Made by a program: the position numbers and the translations under genes. From Psychrobacter sp. JCM 18901 (GTDB taxonomy: Bacteria > Pseudomonadota > Gammaproteobacteria > Pseudomonadales > Moraxellaceae), in assembly GCF_000586435.1 (NCBI RefSeq), contig NZ_BAWH01000016.1:17803-81802 (forward strand): a DNA stretch of 64,000 nt. Direction: 5' to 3'. The notes under the pieces are model-generated. The model made no database searches. It saw only the letters and a list, made by a program, of their open reading frames with translations, and was not told the DNA's origin. This document shows, piece by piece, positions 50,963 through 63,985 of this stretch. Positions within the stretch are counted from its first letter, which is position 1; the number at the start of each line of letters is the position of its first letter.

Positions 50963-53028
50963 ATGCTCATGCGATACCCTTCTAAACGCCGTTATTACTC
51001 TACTGCTGCAACCAAAATCACCACGCTTTGTCGTCATTTGCGACCGCTGAACCAACCTAATAAACGTCTATCTAGGTTAGCGTTATTGGCAGCGGTTATA
51101 GTCGCACCAATACAGGCACAAGCAGCATTGCCAGCAGCCATTCAAAAAGCCTTGGCACGTGCCGACCTGACAGAAGCGGATATCAGCATCGTGATTACAC
51201 CTGTAGGTGACAAGACTGCCAGCCGTCTGCCTACTCCTATTCAAGTCATTGATAGTGATGAACCTGACAGCCAATCTGCAGCTACTATAATATCTGAACA
51301 CCCAGTTACGAACGCCTCTACGGATACAAGTACCAGCGACCCGAGCCACCAGAACGTCTTAATTACCATAGAGCAGCGCACTATTGAGAAGCACGAGCGA
51401 AAGATACATACCTATACCGATGACCCTTATACTTATCAGAGCGTAGAGAGCATTCCAACGGTTATCCCTGACGAACCTCAGCATACACTTGATCAGAATG
51501 CCAAAGCCCAAGATACGGCAAGCAATAATAAAACCTCTATAAAGATTTCATTTTCGCCTTTGCTAGATCACCAGTCTGACATCCTCGTACGCCTGCCAGT
51601 ACCATGAAACTCGTGCCTAGCTTTATCGCATTAGACACTTTAGGAGCGGATTTTGTATGGTATACACGGGTTTATCACACAGGTATTGTCATCGGCAACC
51701 GTCTACATGGTGACTTGATTATTCAAGGAAGTGGCGACCCAAAAATGACCCACGAGCGCTTAAAGCAGTTACTGTATAAAGTGCAAGCATCAGGTATTCA
51801 TCATATCGATGGTGACATCATCATTGACAGCACGGTTTTTAATAATGTTAGTAAAGATCCTGCCGCCTTCGACAACTCACCGCTACGTCCCTATAACGCC
51901 AGCCCAGATGGGTTTTTGGTTAATTTTAGCACCATTGGTATCAAAACTTACCCTCAAATAATGGTCAAGCAAGTGTGACCTATAAGCCGCGGTTAGCAGA
52001 CTATCAGCTGCCTGCTACAATCAATACCCGTGCAGCCAGTTGTGGGCAAGCAAGCTATAGCCTAGCGCCGCAGTGGCAAAATACGCAGCTTGTGTTAAAT
52101 GCCAGTCTGCCAGAGAGCTGCGGCGAGCATGTTTTTTTACGTGGCGTATCCCAATGCCAAAGAGTTTGCGGCACACGTCATCGCTGCCAAATGGCAAGCG
52201 TTGGGGAATACTTTGAGTGGGCAGGTAATCTCGCAAGAAACCCCTTACGAGATTACCAAGACCACGAAACGAGCACACGGGCTTACGGCTATCGCGATGT
52301 CGCCTCTACCTATGGTCAGCTATCCGTCGTTGAATTTAACCGAGCAGATTCATGACATTAACCACTTCTCAAACAATGTCATGGCTGAGCAAGTGGCGCT
52401 ATCTATAGGCGCTTACGATAAAGGAAGGCTGACTCATCCAATACCTTCTAGCACAACTGCGACTAGTCCAAGCAGTCATGAAGTCAAAGCTAGTAATGAA
52501 GTCAAAGCTAGTAATGAGATGGATAATAAAGTAGCGGCTGTTAAATCTAGTGGCAAAAAGACTGATAGCTTATATCAGTTTGGCAAACCTACTACGACAG
52601 ACTATCCTGCAGCCTTACAAACCATCAATCAATGGTGGCAAACCAACCTCAGTACGCCACCGCCACATTTGACCAACGGCTCAGGACTTTGCCGCGAGTG
52701 TACTATCACCGCCGCCAACCTAAGCGAGCTACTGACTTACGCTTATAGTCGACCAAATTTTGATGCCTATGTCGACTCGTTAGGGGTCGCTGGGGTTAGT
52801 GGTACTATTGCCGCCCATAGCGATCGCTTGCCTGAATCAACAGCCACTGGCCGCGCATGGATAAAAACTGGCACGTTAAATAACGTCACTTCAATGGCAG
52901 GTTATGTCAAAGGACTGTCAGGACAGGATTACGTTGTCGTCGGTATAATTAATACTAATCAAGCATTAAATCCTTATGCAGCGCGTCCCGTGTTAGATGC
53001 CATGCTCGACTGGACGGCACAGCGCTGA
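50963..53028 (+). CDS. dacB: D-alanyl-D-alanine carboxypeptidase/endopeptidase, PBP4 (S13) type, three apparent frameshifts
   Basis: Periplasmic peptidoglycan hydrolase. About 688 residues, longer than E. coli PBP4 (477), because of a Ser/Thr/Asp-rich stretch after the signal peptide (about 80-200) and a second low-complexity insert before the C-terminal half. Catalytic triad motifs: S-x-x-K in PASTMKLVPS, SNN in HFSNNVMAEQ and KTG in WIKTGTLNN. Frame breaks: one base missing near 51587 (just before STMK), one missing near 51950, one extra in T7 52132-52138. The first break hides the nucleophile from simple gene finding. Confidence 0.88.
52480..52515 (+). repeat. 18-bp tandem duplication in dacB
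   Basis: GAAGTCAAAGCTAGTAAT occurs twice in tandem, encoding the repeat EVKASN EVKASN in the low-complexity insert. It keeps the frame. Confidence 0.85.
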
Positions 53029-53091
53029 TTTTAACGCTTTAAGACGTTGTATCATCCATACTCTATTTTTTACCTTTATAAAGGTTAGCTT

Positions 53092-53578
53092 ATGTTACGC
53101 CAGACAACCAGTCTCAACAAACCCCAGACACTTGTACAAGTGCAGCCTAAACTGGCTCGATATGTTGGTTTTTTTTGCGATTGGATACATGCTTGCCAGT
53201 ACCATATTTATGATGATACAGACCAAGCTTGCGCTCAATCCACAACTGGTCATGGTGGTTTCTATTCTTGTGGGTGCTTATATCGCTGTCAGTAAATTTA
53301 TCAAACATCAGAAGCGAGCATTAGCAAGAGATGAGATTAATAAATTGATGTTTGGTGGGGTTGTGATTGTCTGGATGCTTACGGTCATTTATTTTTCAGC
53401 TATCTGGTTTTGGCTGTTTGATACGATAAGCCGTGAGGTACTGTTTGAGATGGCGATGCAGCGTCCACTGCCCCTGCTTTCATCACTAATGCTGATGCTG
53501 GTTCTCACTCTGGTCAGTGCGCGAATCAGCCTATGGTCTATCAATCGATTATTAGACCCTATACGCAAATCAACGTAA
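53092..53578 (+). CDS. small four-helix membrane protein, ABZJ_00895-like (one apparent frameshift)
   Basis: About 161 residues: a 25-residue hydrophilic N terminus (MLRQTTSLNKPQTLVQVQPK), then four membrane segments in pairs with a charged loop (KFIKHQKRALARDEINK) between the second and third. One base must be removed from the T8 run 53169-53176. Length and layout resemble a Moraxellaceae family annotated ABZJ_00895, of unknown function; this match is from memory of the layout and not firm. Confidence 0.65.
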
Positions 53579-53649
53579 GTACAAACCATCATCTACAAGG
53601 TGCTACAAAGTTTTCCCCTGCTAATGCGTAAAATCCGTTAGGCTAAGTT

Positions 53650-53709
53650 TAGGGCGCGTCATTATTTTAAGAATAGTACTAAAAATGAGACAAAGTAAGA
53701 CGCGCCCTA
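53650..53709. repeat. 60-bp inverted-repeat unit ending TAGGGCGCGTC
   Basis: Perfect 11-base terminal inverted repeats TAGGGCGCGTC enclose 38 bases that extend the hairpin partly. The ends share TAGGGCG with the element at 42489. Single copies of the end sequence (CACGCCCTAATAA) also occur near 54953 and, weaker, near 54353. Confidence 0.6.
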
Positions 53710-53763
53710 GTAAGTAGTATTTTAGCGATGACTTGTTTTACCTTTATAATAGGAGCGAACATT

Positions 53764-54312
53764 ATGGACATGATCTTTTTTGACAACATAGACAAGCTTG
53801 GTCGTATTGTTTTGACGACTGTTATGGTTTACGTGTTGATCGTGACAGTCACCAAAGTCTCTGGCAAACGCTCGACGTCGCAGCTCAATAACTTCGATTG
53901 GATCGTGACGGTCATGATCGGCTCGTTGGGTGCCAGTACAATTCTGCTCAAGGACATTCCCTTTGTTGAAGGGGTATCGTCTATTTTAGTATTGTACCTA
54001 TTGCAATTTGTGGTGACCAAATATGCGTCTGTTTCACCGCAATTTAGTAACTTTATTTTATCAGAGCCGCGTATCGTTTTTTATCAAGGGCAGTTTTTGC
54101 CAGATGCCATGCGTGATGAGCGCTTGACGCGACAAGAAATCGAATGTGCCATGCGTACTGAAGGGATTAATAGCTTTGATGATGTCGAAGCCATTGTCTT
54201 TGAGTCTGATGCAAAGCTGACTGTCATTCCAAAGCCAAGCCAAAGTGATAAGAGCGACGATGATCAAAGCGCAAGTAGCAACGTATCAGAGACGATTAAT
54301 CCTCTGATGTAA
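53764..54312 (+). CDS. DUF421 (YetF family) membrane protein
   Basis: 182 residues from the ATG giving MDMIFFDNIDK, which has TAGGAG eight bases before it. Three membrane segments in the first 95 residues, then the DUF421 domain with KVSGKRSTSQLNNFDWIVTV, the hallmark of the family, FILSEPRIVFYQGQF and RLTRQEIECAMRTEGI. The C-terminal 20 residues are Ser/Asp-rich and variable. YetF-type proteins affect membrane physiology; no reaction is known. The frame is intact. Confidence 0.9.
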   Translation: MDMIFFDNIDKLGRIVLTTVMVYVLIVTVTKVSGKRSTSQLNNFDWIVTVMIGSLGASTILLKDIPFVEGVSSILVLYLLQFVVTKYASVSPQFSNFILSEPRIVFYQGQFLPDAMRDERLTRQEIECAMRTEGINSFDDVEAIVFESDAKLTVIPKPSQSDKSDDDQSASSNVSETINPLM

Positions 54313-54396
54313 ATTGCAGACAATGAAGAACGAGCGATACAACTATTAAGAACACGGCCTAATAAGCTTGAATTCAATTATCGAGATGTAAGCATT

Positions 54397-54885
54397 ATGA
54401 AAGTAAGGATTTTGACCGTTGGCAATAAAATGCCTAGCTGGGTACAGACGGGTTTTGACGAATATTACAAACGCATTCAACCGATGCTAAGCACAGAAAT
54501 TGTCGAGATTGCGGCAGCCAAGCGGGCAAAAAATCCTTCAGATGCTAATTTGGCACAGTACCGTGAGCAAGAAGGTCAGGCTATATTAGCCGCTCATAAT
54601 GCATCAAGCCGTGAGCAATTATGGGTGCTAGATGTCAAAGGCAAGATGATTTCGACCGAAGGACTGGCTGATAAGCTCGCTGATGGCATGCTACAAGGCG
54701 ATGATATCGCTTTGGTCATCGGCGGCGCAGATGGCGTCTCACCAGAAGTATTGGTAAAGGCCGATGCAAAGTTATCACTATCAGCACTGACATTGCCGCA
54801 TCCGCTAGTACGCGTCGTACTCATGGAACAACTGTATCGCGCGATGAGTATCAACAATAATCACCCTTATCACCGTGGTAATTAA
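54397..54885 (+). CDS. rlmH: 23S rRNA (pseudouridine1915-N3)-methyltransferase
   Basis: SPOUT-class methyltransferase that modifies the 50S decoding-site hairpin. 162 residues, against 155 in E. coli. Start MKVRILTVGNKMPSWVQ. The trefoil-knot end shows LVIGGADGVSPEVL and LSLSALTLPHPLVRVVLMEQ cut before the closing YHRGN. An internal A6 run is left intact here. Possible co-transcription with the DUF421 gene across 84 bases. Confidence 0.97.
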   Translation: MKVRILTVGNKMPSWVQTGFDEYYKRIQPMLSTEIVEIAAAKRAKNPSDANLAQYREQEGQAILAAHNASSREQLWVLDVKGKMISTEGLADKLADGMLQGDDIALVIGGADGVSPEVLVKADAKLSLSALTLPHPLVRVVLMEQLYRAMSINNNHPYHRGN

Positions 54886-54969
54886 ATAAAATACTAAGCT
54901 ATTTTTTTGATTTAAAACATCAACCCGAAAATAGATTGAAAAACTGGCGCACGCCCTAATAAATGCAAC

Positions 54970-55859
54970 ATGAAATATCCAAAACGTGCGACACCTAACG
55001 CCTCTAAGCCCACTCATCAACGTGATGACCATCATAGTGTGCAGACGCCTATCACAGCGGCTGCCGCATGGGAAAATACGTCTGATGTAGCGACGAATAC
55101 ATCTAGCTACCAGCGCTATTTATCTCGCATGGCGCGCCTACGCTTGCAATTGAGCAGTCTGCGACGACCAGTGCACTGGCACGTATCGGTCAAAACCTAC
55201 CTAAGCCACGAGCCATCGTCATTATGTCAGCGCACTGGCAGTCAGCAAAGCTAGAGATTAGTAGTAATCCACAGCCAAAGACGTGGCATGACTTTTCAGG
55301 ATTTTCGCCTGAACTTTACGACATTCAGTATCCTGCTATAGGCCAGCCAGCGCTGGCTGAGACACTTGCTCAGCAGCTGACCGCACGTGGCATTACTTGT
55401 AGTGTCAATCCAGTACGTGCCTGTGACCATGGTGTTTGGGCGCCGCTCAGACATCTGTATCCAGAAGCCGATGTACCTATCGTACAGATATCACTGCCAC
55501 AGCATTATGACAGTATTGCCTGCTATCAATTAGGCGCACAATTGGCACATCTACGTGATGAGCAAATTCTCGTCATTGGCTCAGGTAACATTACGCATAA
55601 TTTGCAAGCATTGCGCTGGGAAGCTGACAGCATCGATCAAGCAGCCAAAACGTTTAAGCAATGGTTGTTGCAGCAGCTCAAAATAGACATTCCCACGGCG
55701 CTCGACTGGCAGCAATACCCAGACTACAAGGACATTCATCCAAGTGATGAGCACTTGCTACCGCTGTTTTTTGCATTAGGTACTGGTCAGCGTGTCTCTG
55801 TCGTTCATCAAAGTATGGCTCATCATAGTTTGGGTATGGACATCTATCGCTTTGATTGA
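54970..55859 (+). CDS. DODA-type (4,5-DOPA) extradiol dioxygenase, YgiD-like (one apparent frameshift)
   Basis: About 296 residues. The family core starts at LPALFISHGAPTLAIEQS, reached only if one base is added near 55106. It continues VIMSAHWQSAKLEI, RACDHGVWAPLRHLYPEADVP and ends HHSLGMDIYRFD. Metal ligands His (SHG), His (SAHW) and His (DHG) are present. The roughly 45 residues before the core (MKYPKRATPN onward) form a basic extension not usual in the family; the real start could lie later. Substrate in bacteria is uncertain (catecholic compounds). Confidence 0.82.
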
Positions 55860-55890
55860 GTGCTAACAATCCAAACCATAGAATTCAATC

Positions 55891-57386
55891 CTACTTCTCA
55901 AAAGCGTGTTTGGTAAATAAACCTGCACGCTCCATCTCGCCCGCCACACTGAATAATGTCGCTTCATCATTCATGCGCCCGATTAACTGCATACCAATCG
56001 GTAGGCCTTTTTTTGCTCATACCAACGGGTACTGACATCGCAGGTAACCCCGTAACATTACCCAATAGCGTAAAACCCATTTTACCTAGTACAGGGGCAC
56101 TGAGCTTCTCAATCATGCCTGAGCTAAAGGCATATCTACCCATATTAAAGCCCTTGTTAAGCACATCGGCGCTACGCATCATTATCTCATCCATACGGCT
56201 AGGCGGTAGCACACCATGCTTTACCGCAGGCGTAGGAACGGTCGGGCACAAAATCATATCGTAGTCTTCTAGTAATAGACCCGTTTGATACTGGCTATGA
56301 TGCCAGCCATGTTTAGCATGTGCCAAATCAACCGCTGACAGTGAGCGCCCAAGCAGTGCCATATTATAGGTTTGTGGCTCTAGGTTTTTGATCTGGTCAG
56401 CCCCAAATTCACGCTCGATGTTATCAATCGTAAAAGCAGTATGCGCGCAGACCACAACGATAAAGTCATGCCAAAACTGCTCGATATTGATTTTTGGCTC
56501 GGCTGGTACTACTTCATGACCCATAGACTCTAATTGTTTAGCCGTTTGCACAAGTACCGCCAACACCTCTTTGTCCACTGTCGTATTGGCTATCAAAGGC
56601 TGCTGATGCAAAGCAATTTTTAGCTTTCGCGGTGCACGCATTGCCGCTTGCAAAAAAAGTACCGTCTGGCGGAGCTATAACGTAAGGGGCACCAATCTCT
56701 GCTCCGCTAGTGGCATCTAGCATCGCCGCACTATCGCGCACTGAACGCGTAATCACATGGTCAGCCACGGCCCCCTCCCAGCCTTCACCAAGATTAGGCC
56801 CATTGGATTACGTCCGCGGCTTGGCTTTAACCCAAACGTACCGCACCAAGCAGATGGAAAACGTATCGAGCCGCCACCATCACCGCCGCCTGCCATCGGG
56901 ACAATACCGCTCGCAACTGCTGCTGCACTGCCCCCTGACGAGCCGCCAGAGCTGTAGCCTTTTTTTAAAAGGATTGTGAGTAGCGCCATGCGCTTTTGGC
57001 TCAGTGGTGATAATCAAACCAAACTCAGGCGTATTCGTCTTGCCAAAGGTATTAACGCCTGTCGCTTTCATCCGCTTGACGATTTCGCTGTCTTTTTCTG
57101 AAATGATATTGACGCTGCGACTGCCCATCGTAATGGGCTCGTCGGCAAAGCTAAATGACAAATCTTTTAGTAAATATGGCACCCCAGTAAATACACCTGA
57201 AGGCAAACCTGCCTGCGCGGCATTGTAAGCGCGCTCATCAAAACGATGCACGATGGCATTTAGCTTAGGGTTGATTTGATTGGCTTGATGGACAGCAGCG
57301 TCTAGCAACTCCTTCGCGCTGACCTCACCTGAATTGACCAATGCCGCTAAGGCTAACCCATCATACTGAGTATATTCTTTAAACAT
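55891..57386 (-). CDS. amidase signature family amidase (four apparent frameshifts)
   Basis: About 497 residues. The catalytic lysine is in PYLLKDLSF. The Ser-cisSer pair is in the signature [18 protein letters not shown], and the C-terminal half shows [13 protein letters not shown]. Start at [10 protein letters not shown], with GGAAGG upstream. Breaks: A/T7 runs 56960-56966, 56652-56658 and 56008-56014 (one extra each), one base missing near 56792. After the last run the end is [17 protein letters not shown] to TKHAFEK. The substrate is unknown; there is no GatB/GatC nearby, so it is not the tRNA amidotransferase subunit. Confidence 0.88.
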
Positions 57387-57654
57387 AACCAACCTTCCTT
57401 GGAGAGTAATTTTATTAAGACTATGTAGCACGCATACTTTCTAAAACTAATGACTATTTTTTCATAAACTCCTGTCAGTTTAGTATAAAAAAACCGTGCC
57501 TGATATTTGATAAACGGACTCGTTAGTCATCTGGATGGTTTAAGTAATTAATGAGCCAATATACGAATCTACTCTTCGAGCCCTAGAACATACTGAATAA
57601 TAAGAGCTTACTTCTAAACCCACAATTTATAAAAGTATTATTAAGTTTCTTCCA

Positions 57655-57690
57655 TAAAAAAAACGAGCCATTCTCATGACTCGCTTTTTC
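57655..57690 (-). terminator. terminator of ftsK
   Basis: On the minus strand GCGAGTCAT and ATGGCTCGT form a stem with one mismatch and run into T8. Confidence 0.7.
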
Positions 57691-57712
57691 GTTATCAACT
57701 TAAGAATTAATC

Positions 57713-60700
57713 CTACATTAATAGTTCACGTTTGCCACTTTTGCCCATCGAGCTAACCAATCCAGCTTCTTCCATAGAGTCGACGATACGCGCAGCACGG
57801 TTATAGCCGATGCTGAATTTACGTTGAATGCTTGAGGCAGACACTTTACGTGTTTCCATGATAAAGGCCACGGCATCATTATATAAATCATCATCTTCAC
57901 CAGAGGCATTGGCTGTACTACCACCGCCTGGGCTAGATAATTCAAAGTTACCTGCCATATTATCAATATAGTCAGGGGCGCCGCGCTCACGCCAAGCGTC
58001 ACAGACACGGTTAACTTCTTCGTCACTAACGTAAGCCCCATGCACACGATCTGGCTCGATTTGCCCTGGCCCTAAGAACAACATATCGCCGTTACCCAGC
58101 ATATCCTCTGCACCGCCACTATCCAAAATCGTACGTGAATCGACTTTTGAGTTGACTCGTAGTGCCGCACGTACAGGAATGTTTGCTTTAATCAAACCTG
58201 TAATGACATCGACTGATGGACGCTGAGTAGCTAGCATTAAATGAATACCAGCAGCGCGCGATTTCTGCGCCAAACGTGTGATGAGCTCTTCGGCCTGTTT
58301 ACCGACCTGCATAATCATATCGGCGAACTCATCCGCGACAATGACAATCATGGGTAGTGTTTTTAGCTTGGGTGCTTGGCTAATACTTACGCTGTCATTT
58401 GGTCGCCATAGAGGGTCGAGCATAGGATTGCCTGATTTCTCCGCCGCGATGACTTTCTTATTAAACTCATTGAGCTTACGAACCTTTAGCAAACTCATTA
58501 GCTGATAGCGACGTTCCATCTCGGCCACACACCATGACAAGCTACTGGCCGCTTCCGTCATATCGGTAACTACTGGCGTTAACAGATGCGGAATATCATT
58601 ATAGTTAGCAAGCTCTAACTGCTTTGGATCAATCAAAATAAGACGAAGCTCATTGGGCGTATATTTAAGTAGCATCGACAATAGCATCGAGTTGACCAAT
58701 ACTGATTTACCAGAGCCTGTGGTACCAGCGACCAGCATATGCGGCGCACGTGCAAGGTCAGTAATGATTGGGTTACCACCGATGTCTTTACCCATTGCCA
58801 TGCTAATCTGCGCTTTAGGGTCTTTGAACGTTTCGGTGTTGAGCAGTTCAATCAAACGTACCATTTCACGTTTCTTGTTAGGTACTTCGATACCGATGTA
58901 AGGCTTGCCTGGAATCACTTCGACCACACGCAAAGAAGCCATCGATAGTGAACGCGCTAAATCACGTGAGATGCCTGTCACTTTACTAGCCTTCACTCCA
59001 GCAGCCAGCTCTACTTCAAAACGGGTGACGACAGGCCCTGGGATAGCATTAACCACAGAGGCCTTTACATTAAATTCTTGTAGCTTAATTTCTAGCAACT
59101 CAGACAGTTTTTCAAGCTCAGCCACAGTGTAGCTAGGCTTGCGGTCAGGATCAGGCTTATCCAATATAGACACTTCTGGAATAGGTGTTAGACTGCTGCG
59201 ATAAGCTGCTGTTTGCATCGAGCGTGATTTCTGACTGAAGGCTGCGTCATCACTAATATGCGGCATGACCGGTACATTGGTGTCGTCATCACTGTCGTCC
59301 TCTGGCATCATATCAGTGATATGGTTGCTGCTATCGCCCTCTGGGACAGCAAAACTAACAGATGGTTGCACAGGCGCTTTCTGATCAGGCTGTACATTTG
59401 AGACTGGGCTAGTTACTTCCACCGTTGGCGCTGCTTTTGGATTGGCAGGAGGCGTATTGGTTGGTGTCATGTCTGACACATCTGACACATCTGGTAATGC
59501 AGGCTCAGTCTCTACTGTTATCGGAGCAACTTCAGACTCAGGGGCTACTGCTATTTTTTCAGTATGTGGCAACTCTACAGGCGTATCAGACGATTGATTG
59601 GTTAAATCCTGTGCAAAGCTAATAGGCTCTTCTACGATAGGTTCTGGAGTCTTCTCTTGTACTATTGGCTCAGCTGCTACGGTTTCCTGCACAGGCTTAG
59701 AGTCTTCATACGTTTCTACAACAGATTCTGTAGGTTCTGATATATCAGCATGCTCTGCCAACCATGCTTCTGCCAACTTATCTACTTCCGCAGTTTCATG
59801 TGTCGTAGAGATTTTAGGCTCAGCAGATTCAATGACTGGCTGACTGGCTAAATTACTACTCACTGACTCATCAACTGATGACTGAGCTAGTAGTTCTTTA
59901 TCATATATAACTGGTTGAGCAGCCGCTTCCTTCGTGGTAGTTACTATAGTAGCAGGTACTGCTTTCTCTAACGATGCTGTGGTACTAGTACCGTTTGGGA
60001 ATAGTTGGGTACAGGCATAGCCGAGCTGTCCATGCCATTAGCACTGTAAGCCATCTGCTCACTTGCAAGTAAATCATCGACCGTATTGGCATCATTCCAC
60101 GCAAAGCTTGGCTCAACTTTGCGAGCAATAGGTGCAGTCAAGTTTGAGGCTAATGGCTGAACTGTATTGTTGACCGTATTGTCAGTAGAGTTATTAATCG
60201 AGCCTGTATCGATATCTACCTGATCACCTTTTGAGCTATTGGATGTCGCCGCTGCTTTTGCTGCGATGACAGAGGCTTTGACACTATCTGCCAATCCTGA
60301 TGTTGCCAAAAAGTCTGACAAGACACTACCGAAACGCCCACTACTGCTGACGTCTTGAGTACCGCTATTATTTTCCGCAGACTGTAACTCAAGTGGCAGT
60401 TGCTCATGCTCTACTTTTTTATCTACCGACTCATCTAAGCTCTGGGTATCATCTTGTGATGCAGTGCTCGGTTCAGTAGCGTCGATAGCATCCTGACTTT
60501 TTACACCTGAACCAAGCCACGACAGCGCACGAACCTTTTGATATATCGTCATCCAATGGATATTAAAGGCAAACGTAGCGGTAATCACAACAAATACTGC
60601 TAAGAAAACCACACTCCCCCACTGAGATAGTAGCTGTGCCAAACGCGCTTGTAGTTCTAGCCCGATGATACCACCAGCGACGCCTTCGAGGCCGATGGCG

Positions 60701-61085
60701 TCAGGGTTCGTGACTTGTTGAACTAGAGAGACCAATTGTGCAAACAATGCGCTAGCACTTAATAGTAAAAACACATAAGCGACCAATCGCATGAGCCAAA
60801 ACGTTGGCTTGTTTTCCCACCAAATTAGGATAGATTCATAAACCACAAATGCCAAAAACCACCAAGCACCAAACCCAAAAAAAGCTATAAAGCAAATCGG
60901 ATAACCATGCGCCTGCCTCGCCGCCCATATTATTAATCGTGGTCATATCACTACTGATGTGCGACCAGCTAGGATCGTTGCCTGTATAAGTCATCAAAAT
61001 GACAAACAGATAAACGGCCAGTATTAACCCAAGGAGGGTAAACATTCCCTTTTTTTAAATACTCAATAAGCGGTGCTGATATCAC
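57713..61085 (-). CDS. ftsK: DNA translocase FtsK (three apparent frameshifts)
   Basis: Septum-anchored DNA pump that clears and resolves the chromosome terminus. About 1,123 residues. Four membrane segments (about 15-200), a long Ser/Thr/Glu/Pro-rich linker (about 210-620), the motor with GTTGSGKSVLVNSML and ADEFADMIM, and the gamma winged helix (KVSASSIQRKFSIGYNRAA). Breaks: T7 61050-61056, A7 60877-60883, and one base missing near 59994 in the linker. I start at a GTG at 61085, giving MISAPLIEYLKKGMFTLLG; an ATG at 61045 would cut the first residues. Confidence 0.92.
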
Positions 61086-62655
<1,570 letters not shown>

Positions 62656-63462
62656 ATGGGCAACTTTACTCAACAACACGATAAATACATTACGCCTGAG
62701 ACTTTAAAAAGTCTTGGGCGTTATGACTTTCCTGATCCCATTTCCATAGATCCTGATGGTATTGGCATTGTCGCTATGGGGGGTGATTTAGCGCCTGAAA
62801 CGCTGATATCAGCCTATGCTCAAGGACTATTTCCTTGGTTTAACGAAGATGAGCCTATTGCTTGGTGGTGTCCTGAGCCGCGTTGCGTGATTGTCCCCTC
62901 TGCCTATCAACCGAGCAAGTCTCTACGTAAGCAAGCAAATCGCGAACGTTGGCAAGTGACGCTTAATCAAGCTTTTGACGATGTCATACATGCCTGTAGC
63001 TTACCGCGCAGTGATGGCCTTAATGACAATCATCCCGAAGGTGAGCATACTTGGATTCATGATGAGATGATCGAAGCTTATACCAAATTGCATGCGCAAG
63101 GCTTTGCTCATAGCATTGAAGTTTGGGACGAGGCAGGTCAACTGATTGGCGGATTATACGGGTTAAAAATAAACGGCATCTATTTTGGTGAATCAATGTT
63201 TCATCGAGCATCTAATGCATCAAAGCTAGCGTTTTGGGGTCTGATGCGCCTGTGTGAGCAAAGTGATGTCGCACTCGTTGACTGTCAGCTACCGAACGAT
63301 CATTTAATGAGTTTAGGTGCGACTACTTTACCGCGTGCTGATTTCCTAGCTCAGCTAGACAACCTGATTGGCAGCCAGTCTGTGCCATGGCAAAAGCACT
63401 CTCATAAACCGTTAGCGGTATCGTTACTAGATAGCGAATCGCCGTGGCAACTAGAGTTATGA
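62656..63462 (+). CDS. aat: leucyl/phenylalanyl-tRNA--protein transferase
   Basis: Adds Leu or Phe to N-terminal Arg/Lys for the N-end rule (ClpS-ClpAP). 268 residues, within the family range. Family stretches FPDPISIDPDGIGIVAMGGD, AQGLFPWFNEDEPIAWWCPE, GEHTWIHDEMIEAYTKLHAQG and LVDCQLPNDHLMSLGA. The start codon abuts the trxB stop, so translation is probably coupled. The trxB-aat neighbourhood is known from other gammaproteobacteria. The frame is intact. Confidence 0.96.
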   Translation: MGNFTQQHDKYITPETLKSLGRYDFPDPISIDPDGIGIVAMGGDLAPETLISAYAQGLFPWFNEDEPIAWWCPEPRCVIVPSAYQPSKSLRKQANRERWQVTLNQAFDDVIHACSLPRSDGLNDNHPEGEHTWIHDEMIEAYTKLHAQGFAHSIEVWDEAGQLIGGLYGLKINGIYFGESMFHRASNASKLAFWGLMRLCEQSDVALVDCQLPNDHLMSLGATTLPRADFLAQLDNLIGSQSVPWQKHSHKPLAVSLLDSESPWQLEL

Positions 63463-63492
63463 TTGTCATAGCGAAAAAAATAAGAGGTTATT

Positions 63493-63927
63493 ATGGCACT
63501 TGATACATCGTTTCTATTGATTGGAGAGCTAGCAGCAAAAGCCAATACGACCAAAGATACGGTTCGCCATTACGAGCAATTAGGCCTACTAAAATCTCGC
63601 AAGCGTCAGGCAGGCTCACGTCTATATACCGAATTTCATCCAGAATGTATCGAACGCATAGAGCTGATCAAAAGCGCGCAAGCTATTGGCTTCACCCTTA
63701 CTGAAATCAAAAACAGCTTAAACGACTATTACGATGGTCACTTGGATATTGATTCGCAGCTTGTACTAACACAGCAAAAACTAGAACAGGTTAAAAAACA
63801 GCAAGCCAATATCAGCATAATGGTGGAGTTACTGAGCGAACGCTTGGATATTTTAGGTCGAATGAAAGCCGATAGTGATTATCAGCTTGATGTGGAAGTC
63901 TGTAAAAAGAAAATTCCTTTGCAATAA
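63493..63927 (+). CDS. MerR family transcriptional regulator
   Basis: 144 residues. N-terminal winged helix (about 8-75) with IGELAAKANTTKDTVRHYEQ and the second wing GSRLYTEFHPE, then a dimerising coiled coil (80-135). There are no clustered cysteines of the metal-sensing kind; one cysteine near the C-terminal end (VCKKKIP). The ligand is unknown. It lies 30 bases after aat and 58 bases before the start of the next gene, which it may control. Confidence 0.9.
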   Translation: MALDTSFLLIGELAAKANTTKDTVRHYEQLGLLKSRKRQAGSRLYTEFHPECIERIELIKSAQAIGFTLTEIKNSLNDYYDGHLDIDSQLVLTQQKLEQVKKQQANISIMVELLSERLDILGRMKADSDYQLDVEVCKKKIPLQ

Positions 63928-63932
63928 AGGGG

Positions 63933-63964
63933 AGTTTCCTAAAAACTGTGTAACTGCTTATAAT
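63933..63964 (+). promoter_or_regulatory. possible MerR-type promoter before the last gene
   Basis: TATAAT at 63959-63964 is a perfect -10. A short dyad AGTTTCCTAAAAACT sits ahead of it where MerR proteins bind between widely spaced -35 and -10 boxes. No clear -35 is seen. Confidence 0.35.
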
Positions 63965-63985
63965 CCACTAACCGGAGAATAAGCA

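Noticed and set aside
55600..55869. Small minus-strand frame opposite the dioxygenase gene
   Set aside because: It overlaps a well-supported family protein and has no ribosome site or recognisable sequence.
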